The notes beneath the pieces are model-generated. The model was not told the DNA's origin and searched no databases. It was given only the letters and a program-made list of their open reading frames with translations. Shown in pieces: positions 1-12,200 of a stretch of 64,000 nt of DNA (the stretch's first letter is position 1; each line of letters opens with the position of its first letter). Source of the stretch: Bathymodiolus brooksi (Eukaryota > Mollusca > Bivalvia > Mytilida > Modiolidae); NCBI GenBank assembly GCA_963680875.1, contig OY804579.1:38772397-38836396 (forward strand). The letters are read 5' to 3'. Both the position numbers and the translations under genes were made by a program.

Positions 1-158
1 TGACTGATGTTAATAAAAAAAAAAAAAAAAAAAAAGACTTCTTTCGTTGTCCCAGACAATCCTAGATATTCATGTGTTGCTCTTATGTATGCAATTTACT
101 CATTTTAAGCAAAATATTAAACGGTGAATAATCTCATAAGCCATTCTTTAATTTGCAG

Positions 159-239
159 GTCATATTCAAAATCAAAATCAAAATCAAGGTCACGTTCAAG
201 AGATAGAAAAAGTTCAAAAGATAGAAGCAGTAAATCTAG
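159..239 (+). CDS. SR gene exon (first in window)
   Basis: The acceptor is TTTAATTTGCAG and the donor is AG|GTAAGT, close to the ideal U1 site. The exon encodes pure RS/KS dipeptides and [14 protein letters not shown]. It enters with one base completing a codon and leaves with two bases (AG), which match the first base of the next exon. Confidence 0.85.
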
Positions 240-3200
240 GTAAGTTCACCGTGAGGTGGGGGCGTGAGCATGTTTGATGTTCTTTTTCAACCAATCAAAA
301 TTTAAAAAAATTCATTTATATTCACTATACAGTCAAACTTGTCTTAGCGACCCCCTCCATATTACAACTTCCTTTGTTATGACCTTTGTATAATGACCCA
401 CTGTCTAACGTGACTAATGACTGTGTTCTTTGGCTGAAAATCCTACGTATAACGACTATTAAAATTATTATTAAACCGGATGTTAGATGATAAATAAACA
501 CAGTCCCGACTTTTGAACAATTTATATTGATAAAATAAATTACATTTTATTTCCGTTTTGCCCAGGTGATTCAGCGATTGTTGCCACTATCCTGCTAGCC
601 GATATTTGCATGTTCTTACTGACAACATCTATGTTTCCTTAAACGTCACTCCCAAATGTACATGTTTTCAAAGTCCCTACCTGTTACTACATGTAGTTCA
701 TAATAATAGATAGCGTCATTTTTTTACAGGTAAGTTGTACACGTGATAAAAAGATTTATTATTGGTTTTTGTTTTTGTTTTTCTTATTTAAAATTGCTTA
801 CGATATCAAATATTTAGAATCAGAGTTTTTGAAATTCATCGGACCTAGCGGGCAGAAAATCATGAGGTCTGCCAATAACGTCGGTAATGCCGGTCCTCAT
901 GTCCGGCAAACATTTTTTATCAACCCAGCTGTGAGCGAAGCGAACATGGTTGATACTTGTAAACACTTTGAAATCGGAAGCGGAAGTGTGAGGAGCTTAA
1001 GCCATTTGCCTGTTTTCATAATTGAACATCTTTGGCGCGACCAACACGAAACAAATAAAATAAAATAATGACTTTAAAATTGTATTGAGAATTAAAACTT
1101 ACGTTTCGTGCCGAAGGCACCGTGATGACTCAGTATATCATTCAAATAGAAAACAGGGTTTTACTTTCGAATTTGAAGAAGGCAGAGTTGTTATTGAAGG
1201 TTTCGTAAATGAAATAAATAATAAACTTTGTGTCGTGCCGAAGGCACGAACACTACGAATAAAGAAATAAAATCGTCGTGCCAAAGGCACACCCGATATG
1301 AACAAAAGAATAAATCAGCACGGCCACATTAAATGTTGCAAATGGGTCCCATGGCAACACCTTGACGGAAGTTGATTCGCCCTTTATTTTCATAGACCAA
1401 GAAACATTAAGTTTTCGTTCCGAAGACATATCTTATGTAATAAAATTAATTTACTATTCGTGCCGAAGGCACCACCATTACGAACAAAATTTCAAAAGTC
1501 TTCCTGCCAAAGGCACGAAAACAGTATAGTCGGAATGGATCCCATGGCAACACATTGCCGGAAGTTAATTGTAACAGGTATTTACCAAGCAAATTCATAA
1601 CAAAATTTCGTCATGTCATAAGGATTGGGATTCGTGCCGAAGGCACTAAATATGCTATCAATGTTAAAATGTAATAATTATGTTTTGGCAGTCGGACTTT
1701 TTCGGGTCTTTCCGTCAAACAAAATTTTTCCGCTTGATAGTATTATCCCATCTAATCTTGAAATACGAGGAAAAATCTTTAGTTAAATAAAATGAGATAT
1801 TGGATACTTTGATTTAATTTATGTTTTATTTTTTTTAATCAACTCCTCTCGCAGCTCTGTTGCAGTTTTCTTGTTGAATGATGTGTTTACTTTTTTAACG
1901 GAAGTCGGAAACGCAGGTCGTATTGTAAATACCAGAACAAGTTCGGTCAACTCGGAATTCGTAACCGCATTGAATACGTGATATTTTATCTGTTTTTGGT
2001 AAATATTATTGGTAACTGTCATGAAAATAAATATATTTCAATATATTGTGATGAGTAAGATGATCTTTTCGAGTGAAAAGCCCCCAAAAAATTGATAAAA
2101 TAACACGACGTCACTGATTTGTATCGTTCCCTTCACTGAATCCATTTAGAATTTTGTTTACAGTTCCGGCAACATGGCAATGTGATCATAACAAATGTGG
2201 TCGTTCCTGAAGCATTACGACAGAGCTCAGCCGGGCAAGCGCAAAACGGCAAATTGAACTGGAGATTGAGAGAGTCTAATGACTTTTAGAATATTGTTAT
2301 TGTAATCTCAATAAAAAAAAATAAAAATTATGTTTTAAATCTGGTAAATTTTTCAAAGTTTGAGGGTATCCCTAGCTGGATTTGGCTACTCTTTTTTGGT
2401 GCATGGTTTCAACTTTTTGGTTTATTCTGGATGGTGACTGGTCTTCCTATTTTTAGGCCTCTACCAGTACTAATGAAGTTAAATACAGAAAGCACTCTGC
2501 TAGACTAAAATAATAATAACGGTATGACATTGCTTGGCTTTAAAACAATTTTGCATAAAAAATGTAGGTCCGGCAAAAATTCAGAGGGTCCAGCAGAAAA
2601 TTCCTGGGTGCTGGACCTATGTCCAGCAAAATGAAAACAAATTTCAAAAAGTCTGTAGAATTGCTTACTATAGAAAATACGGTTTTAATCTTTCACTTTT
2701 ATAAATAAATAATCAGCTTTTTGAAAATGATTGAATTATGAAGTACTGGTCCCCGGGAAATATTTCTGTTAACATTCGTTTAAAGTATGGTAACAGATCA
2801 AGGTAAACACTGGCTGATTGTGTGATGAAGTTATTTATAGCTACCGGCGAATGATTGAAGTAGAAAACGTTTTATCAGTCAATTTCGTTCTTCTGATCAT
2901 AATGTTTAATTGTAATTAAGATAACAATAGCTGTTGAAAGAAAGTAAAAAAGTCGATCATTTAATGTAATTTTTTTTTTTTTTTTTAAATATTGCCCACA
3001 AAGGACAGAAATATTTACCGATAATTGAACACGTTTTTCATTGCATTACACATTTTTCTTGCCAGATTTTAAGCTTTATTCATGCATTTGTCCTCCACAC
3101 GAACGGATTAAAAGTTGATGCAGATTATATACCCGAACTAGATTTTGGGAGTAAATATCATAACCTCTATATAAAGACTCCCTGTCTTATGCGACCTTTT

Positions 3201-6200
3201 TCAGAATTCCCTTCAATGGTTGCTATAGACAGGTTTGACTGTATTAGCTTTCAGAGACTAAAATATTAATGGGAGTTGTCACCTTTTTATGACAGTTTGT
3301 TTAGCTATTAAGAGATTGTACATGGTGTATTATGTTATTCAGGTTTTTGACATTGCATAAAATGAGACATAGGGGCTGTTGTGGCCGTGATCACATGGTA
3401 CAGTAGAGTTTGTTAATAGCGGACAGGCTTGTAACGAAATCAGGCTTATAAGGAAGTAAAGATAAATCCCCAGTCCCATCGCTATTTAAAAAATGCATTT
3501 TTGAAGGCCTATTACGATTTTTTTATAATGAAATCAGGCTTATAACGAAGAGAATTTTAAACCCAAACAACATTTTTATTACTCAAAATTGACATGATAT
3601 AACGAAGATAATTGCTGAACAAACAAATTGTTTACCTTTCTTCCGTTATGCACGGACGATCACATATTAGAATGGTCAAGTGCACTTGACACTTCCGTTA
3701 TCGGTAATTGAAAAATCAATAATCCCACCTTTGATGTTGTTAATGATGTCAATCAAGACTTTTCTTTCAAATATTCAAACAATAAAATGGGTATTAATGA
3801 TGTGATTAACAAGTTGTCAATTAATAACACACATGCTAATTTATGGCATTGAAAATTAATAAAGCGTAATCTAAATTTGAATGAATGGATGCACAAGCTA
3901 AAGAAATTAAAAACAAAGTCATGTGTGAGATTAATTCATTCGCTATTGTTTATTTTTTCTTTGATGATAGACTCTTTGATTAAACAACAAAGTGGCTTTT
4001 AAGTTTTCAATTCTACCGTTGTTTTTCACACTGCAAGCCAAACATTGTCATAAATATGGTAGCGCATCCTCGCCGATAGCTATAAATAGCCTAATCACAC
4101 AATCAGCCTGTGTTTACCTTGATCTGTTACCGCACATTAAACGAATGTTGACAGAAATATATGCTGGGAACCAGTACTTCATAATTCAATATTTTTCAAA
4201 AATACGATTATTTATTTATAAAAGTGAAAGATTAAAATGGTATTTTCTATAGTAAGCAGTTTTAAATATTTTATATAAATAAGAAATCAATAAAAAAAAA
4301 CAAAAAAAAACAACAATAATAAATCATCACATGTACAACTTACCTGTAAAAAAATGGCAGTCTTACACAATAACGCTAATCGTGACTTTATTTAATATGA
4401 AAAATCTATATTATGAACTAGTAACAGGTAGGGACTTTGTAAACATGTACTTTTGGGAGTGAGATGTTGTCAGTAGATCATGCAAATATCGGCTACAGGG
4501 ATAGTGGCAACAATCGCTGCATCAGCTGGGCAAAACGGAAATAAAATGTAATTTATTATAAGTCTGGACTGTGTTCGTTTATTTATTATCCAACTTATTA
4601 TACGGAGGGGGTCGCTTAGACAAGTTTGACTGTACGATTTTCAAAAGGGGAGGTAATTCTACATTGTTTCTCTTATAACGAACGATGCCTATAACGAAAT
4701 AAGATTGAGAGTCCTCTGGACTTTGCTATAAACGAACTCTACTGTAGTTGGATTTACAACTACCTATGCAATCAGTGCTATCACCACTGATGTTGTGATT
4801 TCGAATCTCGATCAGGGCAAGGTGTACAATATTATGTGATAAAATTTGTCAATGATTTGCGACAGGTCGGTGGTTTTCTCTGGGTCGTCCGGTTTCCTCC
4901 ACCAATAACACTTACCACCACTATATAACTGAAATATTGTTGAAAGTGGCATTAAGCACCATCAAACAAACAATGATTTAGTAATACTTATACCACTGTT
5001 TTCCGAGCTAAACAGTTAAACTCAAAAAACCATGGTATATATGATTTGTAGCATGAAGCCATGCAATATCACATCTAGGTCATTGATTATTGCACTGCTC
5101 TTGGAGTAATAAAGCTTCACCCCAGATTTAGAGTGTGCAATATCTCGTATCTGCGTGTATTCTTTCATAGTTCTTAGCTGTTGCTTACATTTTGGTATAT
5201 AAACCATAAAAAGATCAAAAGAAAAGAATACAATCATGTTATAAAATTTGATATTTCATATACTGTGAAAGTACTTTTCTTCGTGGGTATCAATTTTCAT
5301 GGTTTGGTTATAAATAACAATTTCGTGGATTCGTAAATTCATGGATTTTGTGTTTGTACCAAAATAAAATTTGATTTTATATTTTCAACATAATAAGTTT
5401 CACTGGGTTTCAAAACTTCGTATAATTATGTCATCGGAAGTGGAAGTGGATATTAACGAACTCATTTTCACAATTATTTTTTTGCATATATCAACTTAGA
5501 ATCGGAACAAAATCAGCTTTTGAATTTCATAATCATTGATCAGTGCAAATCAAGTGTTATTTTATCGAATTTGAAAATAATAAAAAAAACATCTGAAATT
5601 ATTTTATGTGCACGTACATTAGCAATTTCCATCAATATATATTAAAAAAAATTATGTTTTGCAAATATTTAATCTCCATTTTATTTTCAATTTTTATTTT
5701 TCACAACAACAAAAAAGAACAATAAAGTTAGTTTTTTCTCATTATTTTGATTCCAATGACAGATTGTACTTAGAATTACTTCAACATGTTAGATCTTTCA
5801 TTATCCTTATCTTGGATTGAAACCACTGGTAATCGTGTCACAAGATTAATCCTGACCCCGGGACAAATGTACAGTTAACTTATACTTAATTGTTTAAAGA
5901 AAGGTGATCAAATATGTTAATTGAAGGGTGTTATAATTTAATAATGAAATGTTTATATAACACTTAAAAGTGTGTCACTGTTAGTCATACATAGTGTGAT
6001 TGGAAGTAAATTTCCGGAAGTTGTTAAAATCTTTTCACAAATAAACATTTCTGTCGTTCATGCATTCAAAATCAAATCATTCACAAACATGTTCATGTGG
6101 ATTATAACCCATTAAAAGGTATGCTTGTACTTATTTCGTCATTAAAATTGTCAAATGTCCCCTATTCAGATGGTCCAAAAAGTCGAGGTCACTCAAGGAC

Positions 6201-9200
6201 AGCATGGCTATATATCAATGTCAAACTGCTTCCCAAGATTCATTGTTCGTTGGATTCTTAATTTCATGGATCAGCCCACCCACGAAAACCACGAAAATTG
6301 GTACCCCACGAATAAAAGAGATTTCACAGTAAATCATAATCTGGCAATATCACTTTAAATATCCTGTCTAAGACCTTGATAAGTTATAAGGGAGGTAATG
6401 GCCCCATTCCTATGGTAGTTGGATTTACATATACCTGTGCAATCAGTCCTAATTTCAGTTAAACAAATGATCAGATCCAATTGCTGTTCATCAAATAAAA
6501 ATAAGCATGTCTTTCATTAAAGACAGAACCACATCTGTGGTTTGATGATTAGCATGCTCGACTCGTGTAAAGTAGAACGTGGGTTCGAGCCCTGATCGGG
6601 TCAAACCAAAGACTATAAAATTGATATTTGTTGTTTCTCTGCTAAGCAGGCAGCATTAAGGAGAAAGAACAAAGACTGGTTGGCTCGGAATCAGGATAAT
6701 GTGTCAGAGTGGGGCAATATGTTTTTCCGCAGACTGTTGTTTCAGTGAGCTAGCACTATGAAAATTCAACTAAGCATGTTGGTCTAGTACAAAGCAGACC
6801 TCATCATCATCTCATTGAAAATTAACTTGTTTTTGCCATGATATAGCTGAAAAATTGCTGAGTTGGCATTAAACAACAACCACTCGCTCATTAAAGACAA
6901 ATCAAGCTTATTTGTTTCAGACATAAATCAAAATCGAGGTCACGGTCAAGAAGTAGATCTGGATCACCTAAAAGAAAGTCTTTAAGACGTAGTAGATCAG
7001 GGTCAAGGAATATATCCAAGTCACCAGAGAGGAAGAGTAAATCACCACAACATAACAATGTCTCATCTCCATTAAAAGATGGCTCACTGTCACCCACCAA
7101 ACCTGATCTAATGGACGAATCTGCTGAAAGGTAAATTTCATAAATCAGAGTTTTTATACTCAATCAATTAAAAAAAAGTGGTTTAGGGAGGTGGGTTTGT
7201 CTTCGTGGTTGTGATCATAGTTGGATTTACAACTACCTATGCAATCAGTGCCTATCACCACTAACGTCAGGGGTTGAAAATAGCACTAGCCCGATGACCA
7301 GGGCTACCATTTTCAACTGCAGGACTACCAAGTTTTGTCACAAGAAAAGCCTGACAGACTAGTGCATATAAAATCTACCCACCAATCAATTTTACGTACA
7401 TTGATGAAATGATGACATTCCTGCTTTAATCAAAATTCCCCATCATGATAAATATAGCTATCATTATAACAATAACAAAAAACAAAATCTTTTCCTGCTA
7501 TGGTCAGATGTTTTTATTTTTGGAACAATTCATTATCTCAACCAAGGGATATCGGTATTGTTCAATTGTGCTATACCCAGTCCGGATTCCAGTACTTCAA
7601 TCTCCTACAGCCCCTGTACTGTATACTTCCATAAGGGAACAGTTACACCCGAAAATATTGAAGGTAGACTGATGATGAGTCCGCCAAGTGTGACACAATT
7701 TTTCATGTAATAAATGGAAACCGGTAGGACCTGACGGTGAACACGAAACAACTGTAACAAAAAAATGCAAAATACGAGAAGAACAAACGTAAAAGAACAT
7801 TTCAACATTCTTGGAGAACATGCTTCCCCTGGGTCTGATGTAATCAGAATTAGACAAAGGAAGTTATGTACTGTTATTGCAGATCTTTTTGTGTCTTGGA
7901 TATAAAAGCCATGTTGGTTTCTTCTATCAGTTGAGGTCAATTGTCCATCGATATCATTAGCTTTTCACTTTTTAATCGTCTCCTGTAGAATGCAGTGCTA
8001 AATTATACCAAATTTTCAGAACTGTATCTGACAGTCTCATTCTTCACTAAAGATGACTGGCATTTCTCTTTTAATGGCTAATTTTTCTACCTTTCATGCT
8101 TGAATGAGCTGAAATTGGAACATGATAATGTGTTGTTTAACATATGTTCTGTACAATTTATGATTTTGTCTATTTTTATAAATATGCAAATAAACCTATT
8201 TTGCACATTTTAATTTCTGAAACATACGTTGTCCAATTGTCTGATACCTCTTATATGTCTTGCTGAGTAACTCTTATGGGTTTTTATACCCCACACAACA
8301 AAGTTGTAGGGGGGTATACTGGTTTCACCATGTCTGTCCGTCCGTCTGTAGACAAATCCTATGTCGTACGATAACTTGAGTTGTGTTTCTTAGAATCTTT
8401 TAAAATTTTATCAGCTGCTTACTGGTGAAGAGAGGAGGATCCCTTTCTTTTTTGACGATTTTCACTTTTGCCGTTCCAGAGTTATTGGACTTGATATGAT
8501 GGAAAATATGATTTTTACCCTATGTCGTATGATAACTTGAGTAGTGTTTCTCAGAATGTTTTGAAATTTGATCAACAGCTTACCGGTGAAGAGAGGAGGA
8601 TCCCTTTCATTTTTGACGATTTTCACTTTTGACGTTCCAGAGTTATTGGACTTGATATGACGGAAAATATGATTTTTACCCTATGTTGTATGATAACTTG
8701 AGTAGTGTTTCTCAGAATGTTTTGAAATTTTATTAACAGCTTACCGGTGAAGAGACGAGGATCCCTTTCATATTTGACGATTTTCACTTTTGCCGTTCCA
8801 GAGTTATTGGACTTGATATGACGGAAAATAGGATTTTTACACGATGTCGTATGATAACTTGAGTAGTGTTTCTCAGAATGTTTTGAAATTTTATCAGCAG
8901 CTTACCGGTGAAGAGAGGAGAGTCCCTTTCATTTTTGGTCGGAACAATCAGTAATATTTTGATTATGGAAATAGGTTGGACAGATGTGGGGAGTGGGGGG
9001 TATATCTTAGTGAGCTGTGCTCACAGTAATACTAGTTGTTTTTGTTTTGTGACCATAGAAAATACAGAGGGAGAGACCGTAAGAGCTTCGATTTCTTAGC
9101 CTCATAGATGACTTTACTTTAGACATTGTTCACAATAGAAGTTTGTGTTCTGCAAACAAGGTGACAGTAACTTTCATATGGAGTATATCCTGACTGACAG

Positions 9201-12200
9201 ACATAAGAAGTATATGTATGCCATGTTATTATGAGATGGAACTATTTCAGTACCATTAGACATGTTTTTTCCCTGGGCAGTACCTGTTATATAACATGTA
9301 TTACATTATATTCACTTTAATGAATATTAAGCTTGTATTTTTTCAGTGATAAACAAGTGGATGGAAGCTTGGACAATCAGGGGTATGTATAATGTTGATA
9401 TATATAAACATTCTTACAAAACAAAATAAAGGGGTGAATGAACACCATGCAAATGTTATTTTGACAGTTCTGAATTTCTGTATTCTTACTGTTATTGAAA
9501 ACTGAATAATATTTTTTATCAAGCAATAATGGTTATTTGGATGTATCATGGTATTGGCTTGTTGTCATTAGACAGTTTGAAGTTACATGATCTTTAGAAA
9601 TGTTCCATTTTGACATTCCTTATACAAGTCACTCATTAAGGGGGTCTTTTATAAGTGAGAATTTAAGTAACATATATATATAAAAATAAAGTGCATTTAG
9701 GGAAGTATAATATGAGGATCATTTAAAGATATAACATTCGATCAGCCTGATCGGGAGACATGTGCATTAAAATGTCATTATTTATAGTAAAGTGGGCTGG
9801 GAGTTACTGATAAACAACAGCTGATAATGGTAAACATAAGCACAATGACATGGATGAGGACTCTTACCTGAATATATAAACACAACATCAAACACATAAA
9901 ATTACATTTCTAAATGTTCATACTTAAAAAGTTATGTCTTTAAGACCACAGATTATTGATATCCTACTAGTTATTTGGATTGTTGGAAGATACAAATAGA
10001 GGCTGGTGGACTACTGTTAAAAAAAAAACAAAAAAAACCTACTGTTTAAATTTGGAAAATGCTACTTTAAATTAGAAATATCTTAAAAAGACCATAATTA
10101 TTAAACCCTAACTCCTAATTGGCAGAAATTTGAATATTTAATACATTCTGATTGGCTAAAATTTCAAAATTTTGTAATTTTCTCATAAGCCTCATGTGTG
10201 ATTGAATTGTTGCATTGTAGGAATTTTCCTTATATGACCCTAATAAAGTTTTTGCTATTTTTATTGGTCGATCAGAAATCCAAGATGGCAGTTGTTGGAG
10301 ACAGATCATGTTCATTAGGCATAACTTTTAATACTACTGAAGACCTGTATTTACCTTACATCTTAATTATAATGCCTTACTTACTGAAAGAACATCTGAA
10401 ACTAATTAAGATATTTGACATGAATATTTTAACAGCTGTCTTGTAGAATCAACACATTTTAAAAGTCACTGTAGGTTTCTCAAAGTTCCCTACATATTTA
10501 TGATAATTAGAAATGAGTTGAATTCAGACATTTCTGTGTTACATTGTCTAATTATTGAATGGAATTTTTTTGCATATAATTAATGCGAGTACCATAATAA
10601 ACTGTGTATAATATGCAGTAAAATACAATACACACCACTTTGTGTCTTTTCTTCAAATTCTAATCACCAAAATGGTGTGAATTATATACATGGATTTAAG
10701 GTACAGTAATTTGGTTAGATATTGGTGAACACTACATCACTTATATCATTAAGACCAGTGAATATAACAGAATCAAAGTCTTTGGCAAGTAACTGAGTTA
10801 ACTTTCTCACACTCTGTAAAGAAGCTTGATTAAAGTTGTAGTCAGAAGGTTGTTATCACAAGTAAACAAGTACAGGACTAAGACGATTACTCTACATTTA
10901 ATTGAAGACCAGATGGAGTTTTAGAAACTTTTCATGTATTATGGATCCCGATTAATTTGCATTTACAATAATAGCTATTACACGTTGTACTATGAGCTTA
11001 ATCTAATTAATTTTTTAGAACAACTAGGGATTAACAATTGTTTTAATTTTTTAAGGTCTATTTAATTCATATCCTCCATTTTATTTTGATTTGTTGACCA
11101 GTTGATTCATGCAAGTTGTCGTGAACAAATGACGCTTAATATAATGCAGACTTCATTGTTCAAACATTTCAAAATCAGTCATTAAAAAAATTTAAATAGC
11201 TATTATACAGTCAAACCTGCATATAAATGGCACTGAAGGAACTTGAAAATGTGGTCTTTATGAGCAGTTGGTCAAAGTATATGTATTATTCAATAAATTG
11301 AGATAATGAAACTTAGCCCTTTACAGGGGCGGATCCAGGATTTCAAGTTAGGGGGGGGTGCACTTAAAATAATTGCGCCGAGCGGAGGGAGGCGGGAAAA
11401 TTTTGGGATATTTCGTGTGAAAAATCACGATTTTACACCAAAAAATTCTATTTATTCCAATTGCGGAGGGAGGCCCAAAAATTGTTGGGGTATTTTGTGT
11501 GAAAAATCATGATTTTATGCCAAAAAAAATCGTATTTTTTCCAATTTTAGGGGGGGTAGGGGAACGGTTGTGCTCCCCCCCCTCCTGGATCTGCCCCTGC
11601 TTTATAAACAGTGATTTGTTATATACAGGTGCCCTTTAGAGCAGGTTTGACTCTGCATATTGTTTTCTTTTTGTGTTGACATTGTGTTATAACTGGTCTA
11701 TCAACATTTAGCTTTGCACCAAGGAATTCCAACTCACCCATATGAAAATTCCAACTACTCAAGTTGCAAACTCAATGGCAGCTACTCAGGAACAATAACT
11801 CATGTCAAGAGCCTACCCAAGAGAGATAATGTCTCAAAAACATACTCAATACCACCACAACTACACTACCAATCATGCTGCTGGCAAAAAGCCAAATCTA
11901 GGAAGATCTCTTAACTTTTATTTTCAATGTGAGTAGCACTGGTCAGAGAAACTAACAATGTTTTTTACTAACATTTATTCTGGCTAGAAAACCCTACATA
12001 TACTGAATGTAAATCTATTTGTCAACTTTTTGTGTGCTCTATCTATATGCTTTATATCACTATCTTCTTTGGTAACTGCCTCTGTAATTCATTATTTTAA
12101 AAGTGTACATATATCATATATATATACACACACAACATTTTTTTGCACATTTTATATCAATGTTAACTATGTATTTCTTAATAGATATTCTTCAGAAAAG

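Larger units (their letters stand above)
330..3241. mobile_element. TA-flanked DNA transposon (non-autonomous), interrupted
   Basis: The ends are inverted repeats: CAGTCAAACTTGTCTTAGCG at the left and the complement of GCTATAGACAGGTTTGACTG at the right. Each is bordered by TA, as in Tc1/mariner-type insertions. The left part (about 330-740) is repeated in inverted orientation at about 4310-4634, which shows the family is dispersed. The interior is broken by the separate element at 821-2655. No transposase is seen. Confidence 0.65.
240..6920 (+). other. SR gene intron filled with nested DNA transposons and SINEs
   Basis: This 6.7-kb intron holds, in order, a TA-flanked element (330-3241) carrying another element (821-2655), a SINE split by a TA-flanked element (3371-4972), a TA-flanked element at 5263-6329, a SINE-B fragment (about 6395-6450) and a full SINE-A (6526-6888). 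Almost no unique sequence remains. Confidence 0.7.

Noticed and set aside
6526..6600. Possible tRNA genes at SINE heads
   Set aside because: The A- and B-boxes are present, but the sequences cannot fold into a complete cloverleaf with a proper acceptor stem, and all continue into SINE bodies.
7605..7940. 111-codon minus-strand frame with a hydrophobic centre
   Set aside because: It has no recognisable domain, overlaps another open frame, and the opposite strand has an equally plausible short coding-like patch. Left unassigned.
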